Source: Clostridia bacterium (GTDB taxonomy: Bacteria; Bacillota; Clostridia; Oscillospirales; CAG-382). From it: a DNA stretch of 53,471 nt. Both the position numbers and the translations under genes were made by a program. The stretch is from positions 1 through 53,471 of the forward strand of contig JAFSNK010000016.1 in the NCBI GenBank assembly GCA_017447445.1, given 5' to 3'. How positions within the stretch are numbered: position 1 is the first letter of the stretch; each line of letters begins with the position of its first letter. Below, piece by piece: positions 8,595 to 17,420 of this stretch. The notes below the pieces were generated by a model. The model was not told the DNA's origin and did not search any database. It saw only the letters and a list, made by a program, of their open reading frames with translations.

Positions 8595-9104
8595 ATGAAG
8601 AGAACTGCAAAACTCGCGCTGTGCGGGCTGTTCGTCGCGCTCGCGTTCGGACTCAGTTGGGTGGAACTGCTCATCCCGTTCGATTCGCTCGGCATCCCCG
8701 GGGTAAAGCTGGGGCTTGCCAATCTGGCGGTAATGGCGGCGCTGTATCTAATGGGCTTTCTGCCCGCCGCCGCGGTCTCGCTCGCTCGGATACTGCTTTC
8801 GTGGTTCGTGTTCGGCAGCTTCACCGCGTTCATCTACAGTCTCTGCGGCGGCGTTCTTTCGCTTGCCGTGATGTGCCTTATAAAACGCTCCGGCTTCTTC
8901 GGCTGCGCCGGAGTAAGCGTTTGCGGCGCGGTCGCGCACAATGCGGGCCAGCTCGCCGCGGCTTGCGCGCTGCTTCACGGAACGGCGGTGCTTTATTACG
9001 CGCCGGTACTGTTTGCGGCGGCTGTCGTTACCGGAGCGCTCAACGGCGCGCTGCTGGGCAGGGTACTGCCCGCGCTTCAAAAGCGTTTTACGAAAACGGA
9101 ATAA
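8595..9104 (+). CDS. Gx transporter family protein (heptaprenyl diphosphate synthase component I-like)
   Basis: A 169-residue membrane protein with about five helices. The family signatures PGVKLGLANLAVM and GAVAHNAGQL are clear. The family is annotated either as heptaprenyl diphosphate synthase component I or as a Gx transporter related to ECF S-components; flavin or precursor uptake has been suggested from its genomic context. Here it closes the rnf-apbE-NusG-II unit. No clear terminator follows it. Confidence 0.85.
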   Translation: MKRTAKLALCGLFVALAFGLSWVELLIPFDSLGIPGVKLGLANLAVMAALYLMGFLPAAAVSLARILLSWFVFGSFTAFIYSLCGGVLSLAVMCLIKRSGFFGCAGVSVCGAVAHNAGQLAAACALLHGTAVLYYAPVLFAAAVVTGALNGALLGRVLPALQKRFTKTE

Positions 9105-9154
9105 AATAATTACATAAACCATTCACAAACCGTTTGCAAAAAGGAGTACAGGCA

Positions 9155-10258
9155 ATGAAAAAATTCGCAGTTATCTTTATCGCGCTTATGCTCGTCCTTT
9201 CGCTCGCCGCCTGCGGAAACAGCGGATCCGGCGGCAGCTCCGGCGCCGTTTCAGGCACCGCGTCCGGAAACCGCACCACTCTCGAAGGCATAATCTCCGG
9301 CACCGCGAAGGGCGAGGTGTTCCGCCCGGATTCTCTCACCGCCGAGGAACGCGAAGCGCTCCGCAAGGATATCGAAGCCAACGGCGGCAAGGTCGATTTC
9401 GGCGTGGACGGCAGCATTAAGATCGAGGGCGCCGACAAATCGCGGTACAGCATCCTGCCGGACGGCACTATCGAAGGCGTCGACGATCAAGGCGTACCGT
9501 TTTCCTATAACCCGGGCGGCAGCACCAAATGGCCCTCCTCCGGCTACGCCGCCAACGTCCCGGCTCCCGGCTTCAACATACTCGCCTCTTCAAACGACGA
9601 ACACGGGTTCACCGCCGTATTTACCGACGTTTCCTATGAAGACGCGAAGGCGTACGCCGCCAAGCTGCGCGCCGCGGGCTTCAACGCGGATATCGACGAG
9701 AGGGAATTAAAGGACGAAGGGATGTATTCCTACGAAGCGTCGAATTCCGAAGGGATCCGCGCAAGTCTGATGTACGCGAAAACGTCCGATTCGAACGCCT
9801 CCTGCTCGCTTTCTGTCGGAAAGGTCGAAAGCGATTATTCGTTCGGCGACGATCCCTGGGGCGACGAATCGTGGTGGGAAGAATCTCTCGACCTCAACGT
9901 CGATTTCAGCGATACCTGGCCGACCGGCGGCATCGCCGCGAAGCTTCCGAAGGCGAACTTCGGCACCGGATACGAGGTCGAAACCGATGAATACGGCACC
10001 GATATCCTTATAAGCGGCGCCACGGAGGCAAATTTCAAAGCGTACGCTCAGCAGTTGAAGAACGCCGGATTCACCGTCGAAGCCGACGAGGGCGAGGAAG
10101 ACGGCGTGCTTTACTACGAAGCGAACGACGCCGACGGATTCTACGCCTACGTCGCGTATGCTCCCAAAGAAGGCCTTATCGAGATCGGCATCGAAGCGGA
10201 CGAATACGACGACGACTACGATGACGACGACGATTTCGATTTTGATTTCGACGATTGA
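9155..10258 (+). CDS. Lipoprotein with two repeated domains (DUF6591-like) and a poly-Asp tail
   Basis: A 367-residue protein with a lipoprotein signal ending in LSLAAC and a Ser/Gly-rich linker. Two similar domains follow, each opening with WPSSGYAANVP or WPTGGIAAKLP and containing an AKAYAAKLRAAGF or FKAYAQQLKNAGF helix and an EA(S/N)..(D/E)G stretch (about residues 125-225 and 250-345). This resembles DUF6591. The last 18 residues are almost all Asp, Tyr and Phe (YDDDYDDDDDFDFDFDD), highly acidic and able to bind cations. The ATG at 9155 has AAGGAG nine bases upstream. Function unknown. Confidence 0.85.
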   Translation: MKKFAVIFIALMLVLSLAACGNSGSGGSSGAVSGTASGNRTTLEGIISGTAKGEVFRPDSLTAEEREALRKDIEANGGKVDFGVDGSIKIEGADKSRYSILPDGTIEGVDDQGVPFSYNPGGSTKWPSSGYAANVPAPGFNILASSNDEHGFTAVFTDVSYEDAKAYAAKLRAAGFNADIDERELKDEGMYSYEASNSEGIRASLMYAKTSDSNASCSLSVGKVESDYSFGDDPWGDESWWEESLDLNVDFSDTWPTGGIAAKLPKANFGTGYEVETDEYGTDILISGATEANFKAYAQQLKNAGFTVEADEGEEDGVLYYEANDADGFYAYVAYAPKEGLIEIGIEADEYDDDYDDDDDFDFDFDD

Positions 10259-10270
10259 CGTTTATACGCG

Positions 10271-10468
10271 ATGGGCGTGATACATAAGCTTTTCGGAAAG
10301 CGCGCGGAAAAAGCGGCGCTCGGGCTTTTCAACGAAATGCTCAAAGCCGGACCGCGGCACGGCAGAGTCCCGCCTCCGGAAGACGGAACGCGCTTCGAAG
10401 ACGAAACGGACGGCGAAGCCGAAGAAGCCGGGGAAACCGGGGAAACCGGCGGACTTTGCGGACTTTAA
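10271..10468 (+). CDS. Possible small acidic protein
   Basis: A 65-codon frame 12 bases after the lipoprotein gene, with a basic helical start (MGVIHKLFGKRAEKAALGLF) and a Glu/Gly-rich tail ending GGLCGL. There is no convincing ribosome binding site, but the codon use resembles that of the neighbours. It may be translated by coupling, or may be chance in a GC-rich stretch. Nothing else is visible between 10258 and the pckA promoter. Confidence 0.3.
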   Translation: MGVIHKLFGKRAEKAALGLFNEMLKAGPRHGRVPPPEDGTRFEDETDGEAEEAGETGETGGLCGL

Positions 10469-10524
10469 TAAAAAAACAACAACAGCGTTCGCCAAAAAGC
10501 GCATTTCCTTGTTATCACTGCCGA

Positions 10525-10553
10525 TTGATTTTGCGCGCGCGTTATGCTATAAT
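10525..10553 (+). promoter_or_regulatory. Promoter of pckA
   Basis: TTGATT (10525-10530) and TATAAT (10548-10553) with a 17-base spacer, about 36 bases upstream of the ATG. AAAGGGG precedes the start. Confidence 0.75.
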
Positions 10554-10588
10554 GCTATACGTAAAAGAATGAAAGGGGTTTTATCCGA

Positions 10589-12202
10589 ATGAAAAAAATC
10601 GATCTTACCAAATACGGCATCACCGGAACCACGGAGATCGTCCGCAATCCCTCCTACGAGCAGCTTTTTAAGGACGAAATGGATCCTTCTCTCGAAGGGT
10701 ACGACAAGGGCGTTCTCACCGAGCTCGGCGCCGTCAACGTTATGACCGGCATCTACACCGGCCGTTCCCCCAAAGATAAATATATCGTCGTCGACGAAAA
10801 CTCCAAGGACACCGTCTGGTGGACCACCGAGGGCTATAAGAACGACAACCATCCCATGTCAGAAGAGGTCTGGGCGAAGATCAAAAAGCTTGCGCAGGAC
10901 GAACTCTGCGGCAAGAAGCTCTACGTTGTCGACGCGTTCTGCGGCGCCAACAAAGACACCCGCATGGCCATCCGCTTCGTTATGGAAGTCGCCTGGCAGG
11001 CGCACTTCGTCGAAAATATGTTCATCAAGCCGACCAAAGAGGAACTCGAAAACTTCACTCCCGATTTCTTCGTCTACACCGCCTCCAAGGCGAAATGCGA
11101 AAACTACAAGGAACTCGGGCTCAATTCCGAAACGGTCGTCGCCTTCAACGTCACCAGCCGCGAACAGGTCATAATCAACACCTGGTACGGCGGCGAGATG
11201 AAGAAGGGTATGTTCTCCATGATGAACTACTACCTCCCGCTTAAGGGCATCGCCGCCATGCACTGCTCCGCGAACACCGATATGGACGGCAAGAACACCG
11301 CAATCTTCTTCGGTCTTTCCGGCACCGGCAAAACCACCCTTTCCACCGATCCGAAGCGTCTCCTTATCGGCGACGACGAGCACGGCTGGGACGACAACGG
11401 CGTGTTCAACTTCGAAGGCGGCTGCTACGCGAAGGTCATCAACCTCGATAAAGATTCCGAACCGGATATCTACAATGCGATAAAGCTCAACGCCCTGCTC
11501 GAAAACGTCACCGTCGACGAAGAGGGCAAGATCGATTTCGCCGATAAGAGCGTTACCGAAAACACCCGCGTTTCCTATCCGATCGAACACATCGAAAAGA
11601 TCGTTAAGAACGTCAACCCGGTTTCCGCCGGCCCCGACGCGAAGAACGTGATATTCCTTTCCGCCGACGCGTTCGGCGTGCTCCCGCCCGTTTCCGTTCT
11701 CACTCCGGAGCAGACAAAATACTACTTCCTCTCCGGCTTCACCGCGAAACTCGCGGGGACCGAGCGCGGCATTACCGAACCGACTCCCACCTTCTCCGCC
11801 TGCTTCGGCCAGGCGTTCCTCGAGCTGCATCCCACCAAATACGCGGAAGAGCTTGTTAAGAAGATGGAAAAATCCGGCGCGAAGGCGTACCTCGTCAACA
11901 CCGGCTGGAACGGCACCGGCAAGCGTATCTCCATAAAGGACACCCGCGGCATTATCGACGCGATCCTCAACGGCGATATACTCGGCGCTCCCACCAAAAA
12001 GATCCCGTACTTCAATTTTGAAGTGCCGACCGAACTCAAAGGCGTCGACACCGGCATACTCGACCCGCGCGACACTTATTCCGATCCTTCCGTTTGGGAC
12101 GAAAAGGCGAAAGACCTCGCCGGCCGCTTCATAAAGAACTTCGTCAAGTACGAAAGCAACGAAGCCGGCAAGGCGCTCGTGGCGGCGGGCCCGCAGCTTT
12201 GA
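10589..12202 (+). CDS. pckA: Phosphoenolpyruvate carboxykinase (ATP)
   Basis: PckA interconverts oxaloacetate plus ATP and PEP, CO2 plus ADP. In anaerobes it often runs towards oxaloacetate. The 537-residue length is normal. The kinase-1a P-loop [11 protein letters not shown] lies at residues 242-252, followed by the metal/phosphate-binding stretch [12 protein letters not shown]; the substrate region [10 protein letters not shown] is near residue 55 and [17 protein letters not shown] near 440. It is a single-gene unit between its own promoter and a strong terminator. Confidence 0.97.
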   Translation: MKKIDLTKYGITGTTEIVRNPSYEQLFKDEMDPSLEGYDKGVLTELGAVNVMTGIYTGRSPKDKYIVVDENSKDTVWWTTEGYKNDNHPMSEEVWAKIKKLAQDELCGKKLYVVDAFCGANKDTRMAIRFVMEVAWQAHFVENMFIKPTKEELENFTPDFFVYTASKAKCENYKELGLNSETVVAFNVTSREQVIINTWYGGEMKKGMFSMMNYYLPLKGIAAMHCSANTDMDGKNTAIFFGLSGTGKTTLSTDPKRLLIGDDEHGWDDNGVFNFEGGCYAKVINLDKDSEPDIYNAIKLNALLENVTVDEEGKIDFADKSVTENTRVSYPIEHIEKIVKNVNPVSAGPDAKNVIFLSADAFGVLPPVSVLTPEQTKYYFLSGFTAKLAGTERGITEPTPTFSACFGQAFLELHPTKYAEELVKKMEKSGAKAYLVNTGWNGTGKRISIKDTRGIIDAILNGDILGAPTKKIPYFNFEVPTELKGVDTGILDPRDTYSDPSVWDEKAKDLAGRFIKNFVKYESNEAGKALVAAGPQL

Positions 12203-12247
12203 TGCGCGCGGCGTGAACCAAGCGTAAAAAACACAGAATAAAACAAA

Positions 12248-12274
12248 CCGGGAAGCGATTCCCGGTTTTGTTTT
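12248..12274 (+). terminator. Intrinsic terminator after pckA
   Basis: CCGGGAA (12248-12254) pairs with TTCCCGG (12259-12265) around GCGA, then TTTTGTTTT. Upstream A-runs mean it may also stop the converging SDR transcript. Confidence 0.85.
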
Positions 12275-12288
12275 GCGTATTTTGCCTG

Positions 12289-12951
12289 TTATTCCGGCCA
12301 GACGAAGGTGGGGTTCAGATCCTTTTCGCCGTTGTCGATAAGCAGATTCTGCCCGGACATCGCCTTGTTGGTAAGCGTTAAGAAGACCACCCATTCCGCG
12401 ACTTCCTCCGGCTCCATCCAGCGTTTAAGCGGCGTTACTTCCATAATGCGTTCCCAGCACTTTGCGTCGTCCATCACCGGGGCGTTCAGCGCGGTCTTTA
12501 CTCCGCCCAAAGATACGGCGTTGCAGGTCGCGCCGGCGGGAGCAAGCCTTATGGCGCAGTTGCGCATATAGCCCAGCAGCCCGGATTTGGAGGCGACGTA
12601 TTCCGGAAACTCCTGCCCGGATACCGCCGAAGCTGAGGCGTTGAACAGAACCGAAACAAGCGATCCGTTGTTCCTTATGTACTTTTCGGTAACGTTTATC
12701 GCGCCTTTTAAGTTGTTGCCGATATCGTCTTCGCTGTTTTGGGTGCCGGCGTTGTTGAATATCACCGCAACGTTTTCCAGATCCGGCAGGGAAGCGGCGT
12801 CCTTAACGTCGGCGATATGGTGAAAATAGTTTTTGCCTTCAACAGCCGCCGGGAGCAGGTCTATTCCGTGCACCTCGTGTCCCAGAGATAAAAACTTCTT
12901 TGCGCATGCGGCGCCGATACCGCCGGAGGCGCCGGTTATAAGTATTTTCAT
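12289..12951 (-). CDS. SDR-family NAD(P)-dependent oxidoreductase
   Basis: A 220-residue short-chain dehydrogenase/reductase. TGASGGIG (residues 6-13) binds the dinucleotide, NNAG is conserved, and YVASK provides the catalytic Tyr and Lys. The C-terminal stretch GQNLLIDNGE matches the usual SDR ending. The overall pattern, with short spacing before NNAG, is like 3-alpha-hydroxysteroid dehydrogenase-type SDRs, but the substrate cannot be read from sequence. Its start overlaps the stop of the upstream VUT transporter gene by four bases, so the two form an operon. Confidence 0.88.
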   Translation of the reverse strand: MKILITGASGGIGAACAKKFLSLGHEVHGIDLLPAAVEGKNYFHHIADVKDAASLPDLENVAVIFNNAGTQNSEDDIGNNLKGAINVTEKYIRNNGSLVSVLFNASASAVSGQEFPEYVASKSGLLGYMRNCAIRLAPAGATCNAVSLGGVKTALNAPVMDDAKCWERIMEVTPLKRWMEPEEVAEWVVFLTLTNKAMSGQNLLIDNGEKDLNPTFVWPE

Positions 12952-13679
12952 GCTTTACCCGCCTTTTCAATGTATTCCTTGCCCACGCCGTCCTTTTTCC
13001 AGCGCTTCAGCACCGCGTAGCCGAGCGGCGAGAAAATGACTTCCATCACAAGCTCCAGCCCTGCGCCGAGCAGCGAGCAGGTCACGCACTGGAAAAAAGT
13101 CCAACGGAACCCGTCCCAGTATATCGGGGCGAATACGGTAAAAGTAAGCAGCGCGAAGATCAGGTTGTCGAAGAACTGGCCGACAAAGGTGGAAACGTAG
13201 CTCCGCACCACGAACGCCGCCTTTCCGTCCGGGTTTTTCTTAAAAGCTTTGCCGATCCCCCAGTTAAGGAAATTGTTTATAACGGCGGACGCGAGGAACG
13301 CCGCGGTGCTGCTTAAAAGTATGAACCACGTGCCCCCGATTATCGTGTTGAACTCGGTGTAGTCGATCTCGGTGGGGATAATGCTTACAATATAAAATAT
13401 AAGGCACACCAGAAGGTTCGTCGCCATGGCGAAGACCGAAAGCTTCGTCGCCGCTTTCGGACCGAACGCCTTGGTAACTATGTCCATACATAAAAAGGAA
13501 AGCCACGAAACCAGTATCCCGCCGTCTATCGCGATAAAGTCCGATTGATATATCGTCTTGTTTGCGAGCAGGTTCATAACCACCACCGAAATGCAGAACA
13601 GCGAGGTGATGACCGAGGGGATACTGCGGAACAGCAGCTTTGTGTCCTTTACAAAGGACCGGATCTTGTTCTCTTTCAT
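12948..13679 (-). CDS. VUT-family transporter (queuosine-precursor transporter type)
   Basis: A 243-residue membrane protein with about six helices. Family stretches include VVVMNLLANKT, ILVSWLSFLCMDIVTKAFG and YVSTFVGQFFDNLIFALLTF. The VUT/YhhQ family includes queuosine-precursor transporters, so uptake of preQ0, preQ1 or a related base is likely but not shown. AAGGAG precedes the ATG. A leader of about 100 bases with a stem just before the ribosome site lies upstream. The SDR gene is coupled downstream by ATGA. Confidence 0.85.
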   Translation of the reverse strand: MKENKIRSFVKDTKLLFRSIPSVITSLFCISVVVMNLLANKTIYQSDFIAIDGGILVSWLSFLCMDIVTKAFGPKAATKLSVFAMATNLLVCLIFYIVSIIPTEIDYTEFNTIIGGTWFILLSSTAAFLASAVINNFLNWGIGKAFKKNPDGKAAFVVRSYVSTFVGQFFDNLIFALLTFTVFAPIYWDGFRWTFFQCVTCSLLGAGLELVMEVIFSPLGYAVLKRWKKDGVGKEYIEKAGKA

Positions 13680-13790
13680 TTTGTTCTCCTTGGTTTTGAT
13701 TCACGGCGGGGCTTTGGATTATTTGCGCTGCTGCGAAACAGCCCCGGCGTACGGAGGATTTAGAGGCCGAACTCCGTTTTGCACATTATA
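13680..13790 (-). promoter_or_regulatory. Promoter and structured leader of the VUT-SDR operon
   Basis: TATAAT on the minus strand (13785-13790) has a weak -35 (TTCCAT) 17 bases upstream. The leader of about 100 bases contains CGGGGCT/AGCCCCG arms (13707-13713 with 13740-13746) just before the AAGGAG. Because the gene is of queuosine-precursor transporter type, a preQ1-sensing leader would make sense, but I do not recognise any of the named preQ1 riboswitch classes here. Confidence 0.45.
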
Positions 13791-13928
13791 GCACACCGTT
13801 TTGCGGAATGGAAGAGTTTTTCTGTTTTTTTTTGGAAAAATTAACGCCGAACCGGGCGGCGTTCAATAAAAGGCAGTGCGGCGGCGGTTATTTTGTATGA
13901 TCCGACAAAACGAAATTTTATTAACGTC

Positions 13929-13957
13929 TTGAATACGGCGCAAACATTTGATATAAT
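13929..13957 (+). promoter_or_regulatory. Promoter of the ZIP transporter gene
   Basis: TTGAAT (13929-13934) and TATAAT (13952-13957), 17-base spacer, 29 bases before the ATG at 13987. The AAAGAGGTG ribosome site is close. The 140 bases before it hold nothing else I can support. Confidence 0.75.
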
Positions 13958-13986
13958 TAGAAACAGTTTTGAAAGAGGTGAATCTT

Positions 13987-14766
13987 ATGTGGCTGAACGT
14001 GGCTGTCGGGCTGCTGATCCCGCTGTTGGGGACGACGCTCGGCGCTTCCTGCGTGTTCTTTATGAAAAACGATTTGAGCGAACGGCTGAGCCGCGCGCTT
14101 GCGGGCTTTGCGGGCGGGATAATGGTGTCCGCCTCGTTCTTCAGCCTGCTGCTCCCCGCGCTGGACCAGACGAAAGAGCACGGCAAGCTTGCGTTCATAC
14201 CCGTCGGCGTCGGCTTCTTCGCCGGGATGCTGTTCCTGCTTTTGCTGGATAAGCTGGTGCCGCACGTTCACTTGGACAGGTCGGAGGAAGGCCCCAAGGT
14301 CGGGCTCAAAAAGACCACCAAGCTGTTCCTCGCGGTAACGCTGCACAATTTGCCGGAGGGAATGGTGGTCGGCATAGTCTTCGCCGGCTGGATCTACGGC
14401 AAAAGCGATATCACTCTCGCGGGCGCGATGGTGCTCGCCGTCGGTATCGCGCTGCAGAACTTCCCGGAAGGCGCGGTCGTTTCCATGCCGATGCGCGCGG
14501 AGGGGATGCCGAAAGGGAAGACGTTCATCTTCGGGATGCTTTCCGGCGTTATCGAACCCGTCGGCGCGCTTATGACGGCGTTCGCCGCCTCGCTGTTCCT
14601 GCCGATAATGCCCTATCTGCTCGCATTCGCCGCCGGCGCGATGTTCTACGTGGTGGTGGAAGAGCTCGTCCCGGAAATGGCAAAGGGCGACCACAGCAAT
14701 TTCGGCACCGTCTGCTTCGCGGTCGGCTTCGTGCTTATGATGGCGCTGGATATCGCCTTCGGGTAA
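13987..14766 (+). CDS. ZIP-family metal transporter
   Basis: A 259-residue membrane protein with about eight helices. The two metal-binding helices are clear: HNLPEGMVVGIVF (helix 4) and NFPEGAVVSMPM (helix 5), with VEELVPEM in a later helix. ZIP proteins bring divalent cations such as zinc, iron or manganese into the cytoplasm. The ATG at 13987 is chosen because GAGGTG precedes it; the earlier in-frame start lies inside that region. It is a single-gene unit with its own promoter and terminator. Helix 5 has Asn where many ZIPs have His, which may affect metal choice. Confidence 0.9.
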   Translation: MWLNVAVGLLIPLLGTTLGASCVFFMKNDLSERLSRALAGFAGGIMVSASFFSLLLPALDQTKEHGKLAFIPVGVGFFAGMLFLLLLDKLVPHVHLDRSEEGPKVGLKKTTKLFLAVTLHNLPEGMVVGIVFAGWIYGKSDITLAGAMVLAVGIALQNFPEGAVVSMPMRAEGMPKGKTFIFGMLSGVIEPVGALMTAFAASLFLPIMPYLLAFAAGAMFYVVVEELVPEMAKGDHSNFGTVCFAVGFVLMMALDIAFG

Positions 14767-14784
14767 TACATAATAACGAAAAAA

Positions 14785-14818
14785 CGCTCCCGCCGGAACA
14801 AAGGCGGGAGCGGTTTTT
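14785..14818 (+). terminator. Bidirectional intrinsic terminator
   Basis: CGCTCCCGCC (14785-14794) pairs perfectly with GGCGGGAGCG (14803-14812), followed by a T-run on the plus strand and preceded by A-rich sequence. It ends both the ZIP gene and the converging EAL gene. Confidence 0.88.
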
Positions 14819-14836
14819 TATTATTTTTTAGTCTGT

Positions 14837-16789
14837 TCAGCGTTCCGCTTTCGCGGCGGCGCCGGAGGCGTGCTCGCCCATAAGCTTCACGAAATCGTCC
14901 TTCGGTATCGGACGGGAGAAATAAAAGCCCTGCAGATAATCGACTCCGAGCTTTTGCAGGAGCTCCGCCTGCGCGCGCGTTTCCACGCCCTCCACAAGCA
15001 CCTCCGCGCCCATCTGTTTAAGCATGCTCACGTTGCTTTCGAGTATCGTCATGCCGAGCGCGCTCTTTTCGGCGCCCCACAGGATGGATTTGTCGATCTT
15101 TATCACGTCGAAATTCATCGAGAACAGCGACTGCACGTTCGAATATCCGGTGCCGTAGTCGTCCATATAAATACGGAAGCCGTTTTCCTTGAATTTTTTG
15201 ACCACCGATTTTACGATGTCATAGTCGTTCGCGTCGACCGATTCGGTTATCTCGAAATTCAGCATCGACCTGTCGACATTTTTCTTCTCGATAATCGAAA
15301 GCGTGCGCTCCGTAAACCCGGGCTGTATGCAGTGCAGAACCGAAAGGTTCACGTTTATGCTGCTCATACCGAGCTTCCCGGGAACGCCGCCCGCGATGAA
15401 ATCGCAAACGCTTTCCAGCACGAAATCGTCTATCTGACCGATAAGGCCTATATGCTCCGCCACCGGGATGAATTCGTTCGGCATTACCTCGCCCAGCTTT
15501 TCGTCGTGCAGGCGAAGCAGCGCTTCGGCTCCGTGCAGTACCATTCCGGGCGCGGTGAAGGTGGGCTGATAGTACACCTCGAATTCGCCTTTGTCTATCC
15601 CGCGCTGTATCGCGCTTTCAACGGCTCTTTCGCGCAGGAGGTATCCAAGCTCGTTTTTCCCGCTCATAAGCGGCTCGTGGTCGCGCGGGAGCGGGCTGTC
15701 CGCCATATCGTAAACCTCTTCCGACGCGGTGAAATCGTCCGGGTACCGGGCAAGCATCACCGTCCCGCGGAGCAGTACCTTCGCGTTCTGGCAGTTCCAC
15801 GGCTCGGCAAACCGCGCGGAAATGCACTGCGCTATCTCCTTCGCGGTATCCTCGTCCTGGCGGGTAAGCACCAAAACGAAGGTGTCCGGCGCGGTGCGGT
15901 AGATGTGATACCGCTTTACGTGGTTCTTCAGTTCGTCGAAGATCATCGTCGAGATGATCTCGGTATTGTTGGAGCCGGTCACGCGGCGAATGGTGTCGGC
16001 GTTTTCTATTTTAAGGCAGATAACGCGGAACGGGTATTTGTTGGCGATAATGTTGTCCAGATCGATTTTAAGCGCCTTGCGGTTGTAAATGCCCACGTCC
16101 GCATCCATGTATTCGCCGTCGTTTTCCAGCGTAAGCAGCAGCCCCAGGTAAGCCAGCGCTTCCGAAAACAGCTCTACGCGCAGCTTAATAAAGAACATCT
16201 GCAGCACGATGCCCAGAATCACCATCGCAAGGAAATACGCCATGTCGAGGCGGCGCTTGAACGTGATCGCACGCCAGGAGGCGAAGAGGTTCACAATAAA
16301 GAACAGTATGTAGAACGCCGAAACGACGTAAAGCAGCGTAACGCCCCAGCTGCGCTGGTAATCCAGCGATTCGCCGGCGTAAACAAAGCACTGGCGGTGG
16401 ATCGGGTTGGTTATCATCAGCAGCTCCAACAGCAGGGTGGGGACAGCGAACAGATAGCGTTGCAGTTTGGTGAAACTGCGTATCTTGCCGGTTATGCAAA
16501 GTATATAGTAGCCCAGCAGCGGGAGCAGCGCGGTGTGAAGCAGGAAATAAAATGTCTTTAAGAACCCCGCCAGATGCAGCAGGTTGTCGCTTTCGGCGCG
16601 CAGGGGGTAAACCAGTTCGTAGGTAAACTCCGAAACGGTGTTCAGCAGCAAAAGAACAAGCATCATGATAAAGAACCTGCTCTGCGGTTTGTCCGTCCTC
16701 TTTTGAATAAAGGTGTGGACGATGCAGGTGAGCGTTATCATAAACGCCGCCATATGGAACGCCGTTCCGACGTAGTAAGAAAGATCCAT
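14837..16789 (-). CDS. Membrane c-di-GMP phosphodiesterase: degenerate GGDEF plus intact EAL
   Basis: A 650-residue protein. Residues 1 to about 225 hold seven or so hydrophobic helices, a membrane sensor of unknown signal. A GGDEF-like domain follows, but the active-site motif is replaced by RTAPDTF, so cyclase activity is not expected. The EAL domain (about 395-640) keeps its key motifs: GAEALLRLHD, INVNLSV, FEITES, DDYGTGYS, IKIDKS, VEGVET and LQGFYFSRPI. It should hydrolyse c-di-GMP to pGpG. GGGAG precedes the ATG. Upstream lie a 12-base palindrome with a -10 and a 10-base tandem array. Confidence 0.92.
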   Translation of the reverse strand: MDLSYYVGTAFHMAAFMITLTCIVHTFIQKRTDKPQSRFFIMMLVLLLLNTVSEFTYELVYPLRAESDNLLHLAGFLKTFYFLLHTALLPLLGYYILCITGKIRSFTKLQRYLFAVPTLLLELLMITNPIHRQCFVYAGESLDYQRSWGVTLLYVVSAFYILFFIVNLFASWRAITFKRRLDMAYFLAMVILGIVLQMFFIKLRVELFSEALAYLGLLLTLENDGEYMDADVGIYNRKALKIDLDNIIANKYPFRVICLKIENADTIRRVTGSNNTEIISTMIFDELKNHVKRYHIYRTAPDTFVLVLTRQDEDTAKEIAQCISARFAEPWNCQNAKVLLRGTVMLARYPDDFTASEEVYDMADSPLPRDHEPLMSGKNELGYLLRERAVESAIQRGIDKGEFEVYYQPTFTAPGMVLHGAEALLRLHDEKLGEVMPNEFIPVAEHIGLIGQIDDFVLESVCDFIAGGVPGKLGMSSINVNLSVLHCIQPGFTERTLSIIEKKNVDRSMLNFEITESVDANDYDIVKSVVKKFKENGFRIYMDDYGTGYSNVQSLFSMNFDVIKIDKSILWGAEKSALGMTILESNVSMLKQMGAEVLVEGVETRAQAELLQKLGVDYLQGFYFSRPIPKDDFVKLMGEHASGAAAKAER

Positions 16790-16840
16790 AACAACTCCCG
16801 CGGGTTTGCGCCCGTCCGTTAGTTTACGGCATATATTACT

Positions 16841-16852
16841 GTATAATTATAC
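16841..16852 (-). promoter_or_regulatory. Palindrome containing the likely -10 of the EAL gene
   Basis: GTATAATTATAC is a perfect 12-base palindrome and gives TATAAT on the minus strand (16846-16851), about 55 bases before the ATG. The matching -35 is poor (ATGTGA), which suggests help from an activator or the repeat array just upstream. Confidence 0.5.
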
Positions 16853-16863
16853 CGACGTAAAGA

Positions 16864-16912
16864 ATATATCACATTATATCACATTATATCACATTATATC
16901 ACATTATATCAC
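16864..16912. repeat. Array of 10-base direct repeats, each carrying a TATAAT
   Basis: Four exact, contiguous copies of ATTATATCAC (16873-16912) plus a partial fifth copy, spaced one helical turn. On the minus strand each copy reads GTGATATAAT, so the array holds four overlapping-phase -10 hexamers upstream of the EAL gene. The rest of the 300-base gap (16790-17088) is AT-rich and otherwise featureless to me. Confidence 0.9.
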
Positions 16913-17088
16913 AGCAGAAACGTTAAATCAATCGTCTTTTTGTCGATAACTGCGTTTTTGCAAGCGCTTTCTGTGTATATTCACCACATATATCACTTAT
17001 TAACATACGCGTGTGCGTGTAAAATACAAATAGAATAAGCGCCGGGAAATAAAAAGCGCCGCTGCGTTTGCCGCGCGGGGCGCAGAGG

Positions 17089-17406
17089 TCAGTCCTTCTT
17101 TTTGAACAGCAGCTTTTTTATAACGCCCTTCGGGTCGGATACCAGCAGTATCACGAGCCAGATGATAAGCCCGAGCGCGACGACGGAAAGCCCCAGGAAC
17201 GCGTCGTTGAGCATATCCTTTACTTCCGGCTTGAAATAATCCGCGCCGAGCTCGGCGTACTCGAATATCGCGTCGACCAGCCACATTATCGAAGCGCCCC
17301 AGAACATAAGGCACAGTATGCCGGTCTTCATTTCGCTCTTCGGGGCGTTCTTATACCATATCACCGTGCAGATCACGGCGGCGAAAACCGAAATAAGCAG
17401 AGTCAC
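17089..17406 (-). CDS. Small membrane protein of unknown function
   Basis: A 105-residue protein with three hydrophobic segments (VTLLISVFAAVICTVIWY; GILCLMFWGASIMWLV; LSVVALGLIIWLVILLV) and a basic tail (IKKLLFKKKD). The GTG at 17406 is the likely start because AAAGGGG precedes it; longer versions read through the upstream gene in another frame and look like non-coding translation. It lies 14 bases after the previous gene and is part of the same two-gene unit. I do not recognise the family. Confidence 0.7.
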   Translation of the reverse strand: MTLLISVFAAVICTVIWYKNAPKSEMKTGILCLMFWGASIMWLVDAIFEYAELGADYFKPEVKDMLNDAFLGLSVVALGLIIWLVILLVSDPKGVIKKLLFKKKD

Positions 17407-17420
17407 TGTCGCGCACCCCT

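Noticed and set aside
10859..12394. 511-codon open frame on the minus strand over pckA
   Set aside because: It is antisense to an unmistakable PckA. In GC-rich genes with strong third-position bias the opposite frame often stays open; its translation is Val/Gly/Arg-rich and unlike any protein family.
14870..16561. 563-codon plus-strand frame over the EAL gene
   Set aside because: The minus strand has all EAL motifs and a good ribosome site, so this frame is a shadow.
16864..16912. CRISPR array
   Set aside because: Repeats are only ten bases and contiguous, with no spacers and no cas genes.
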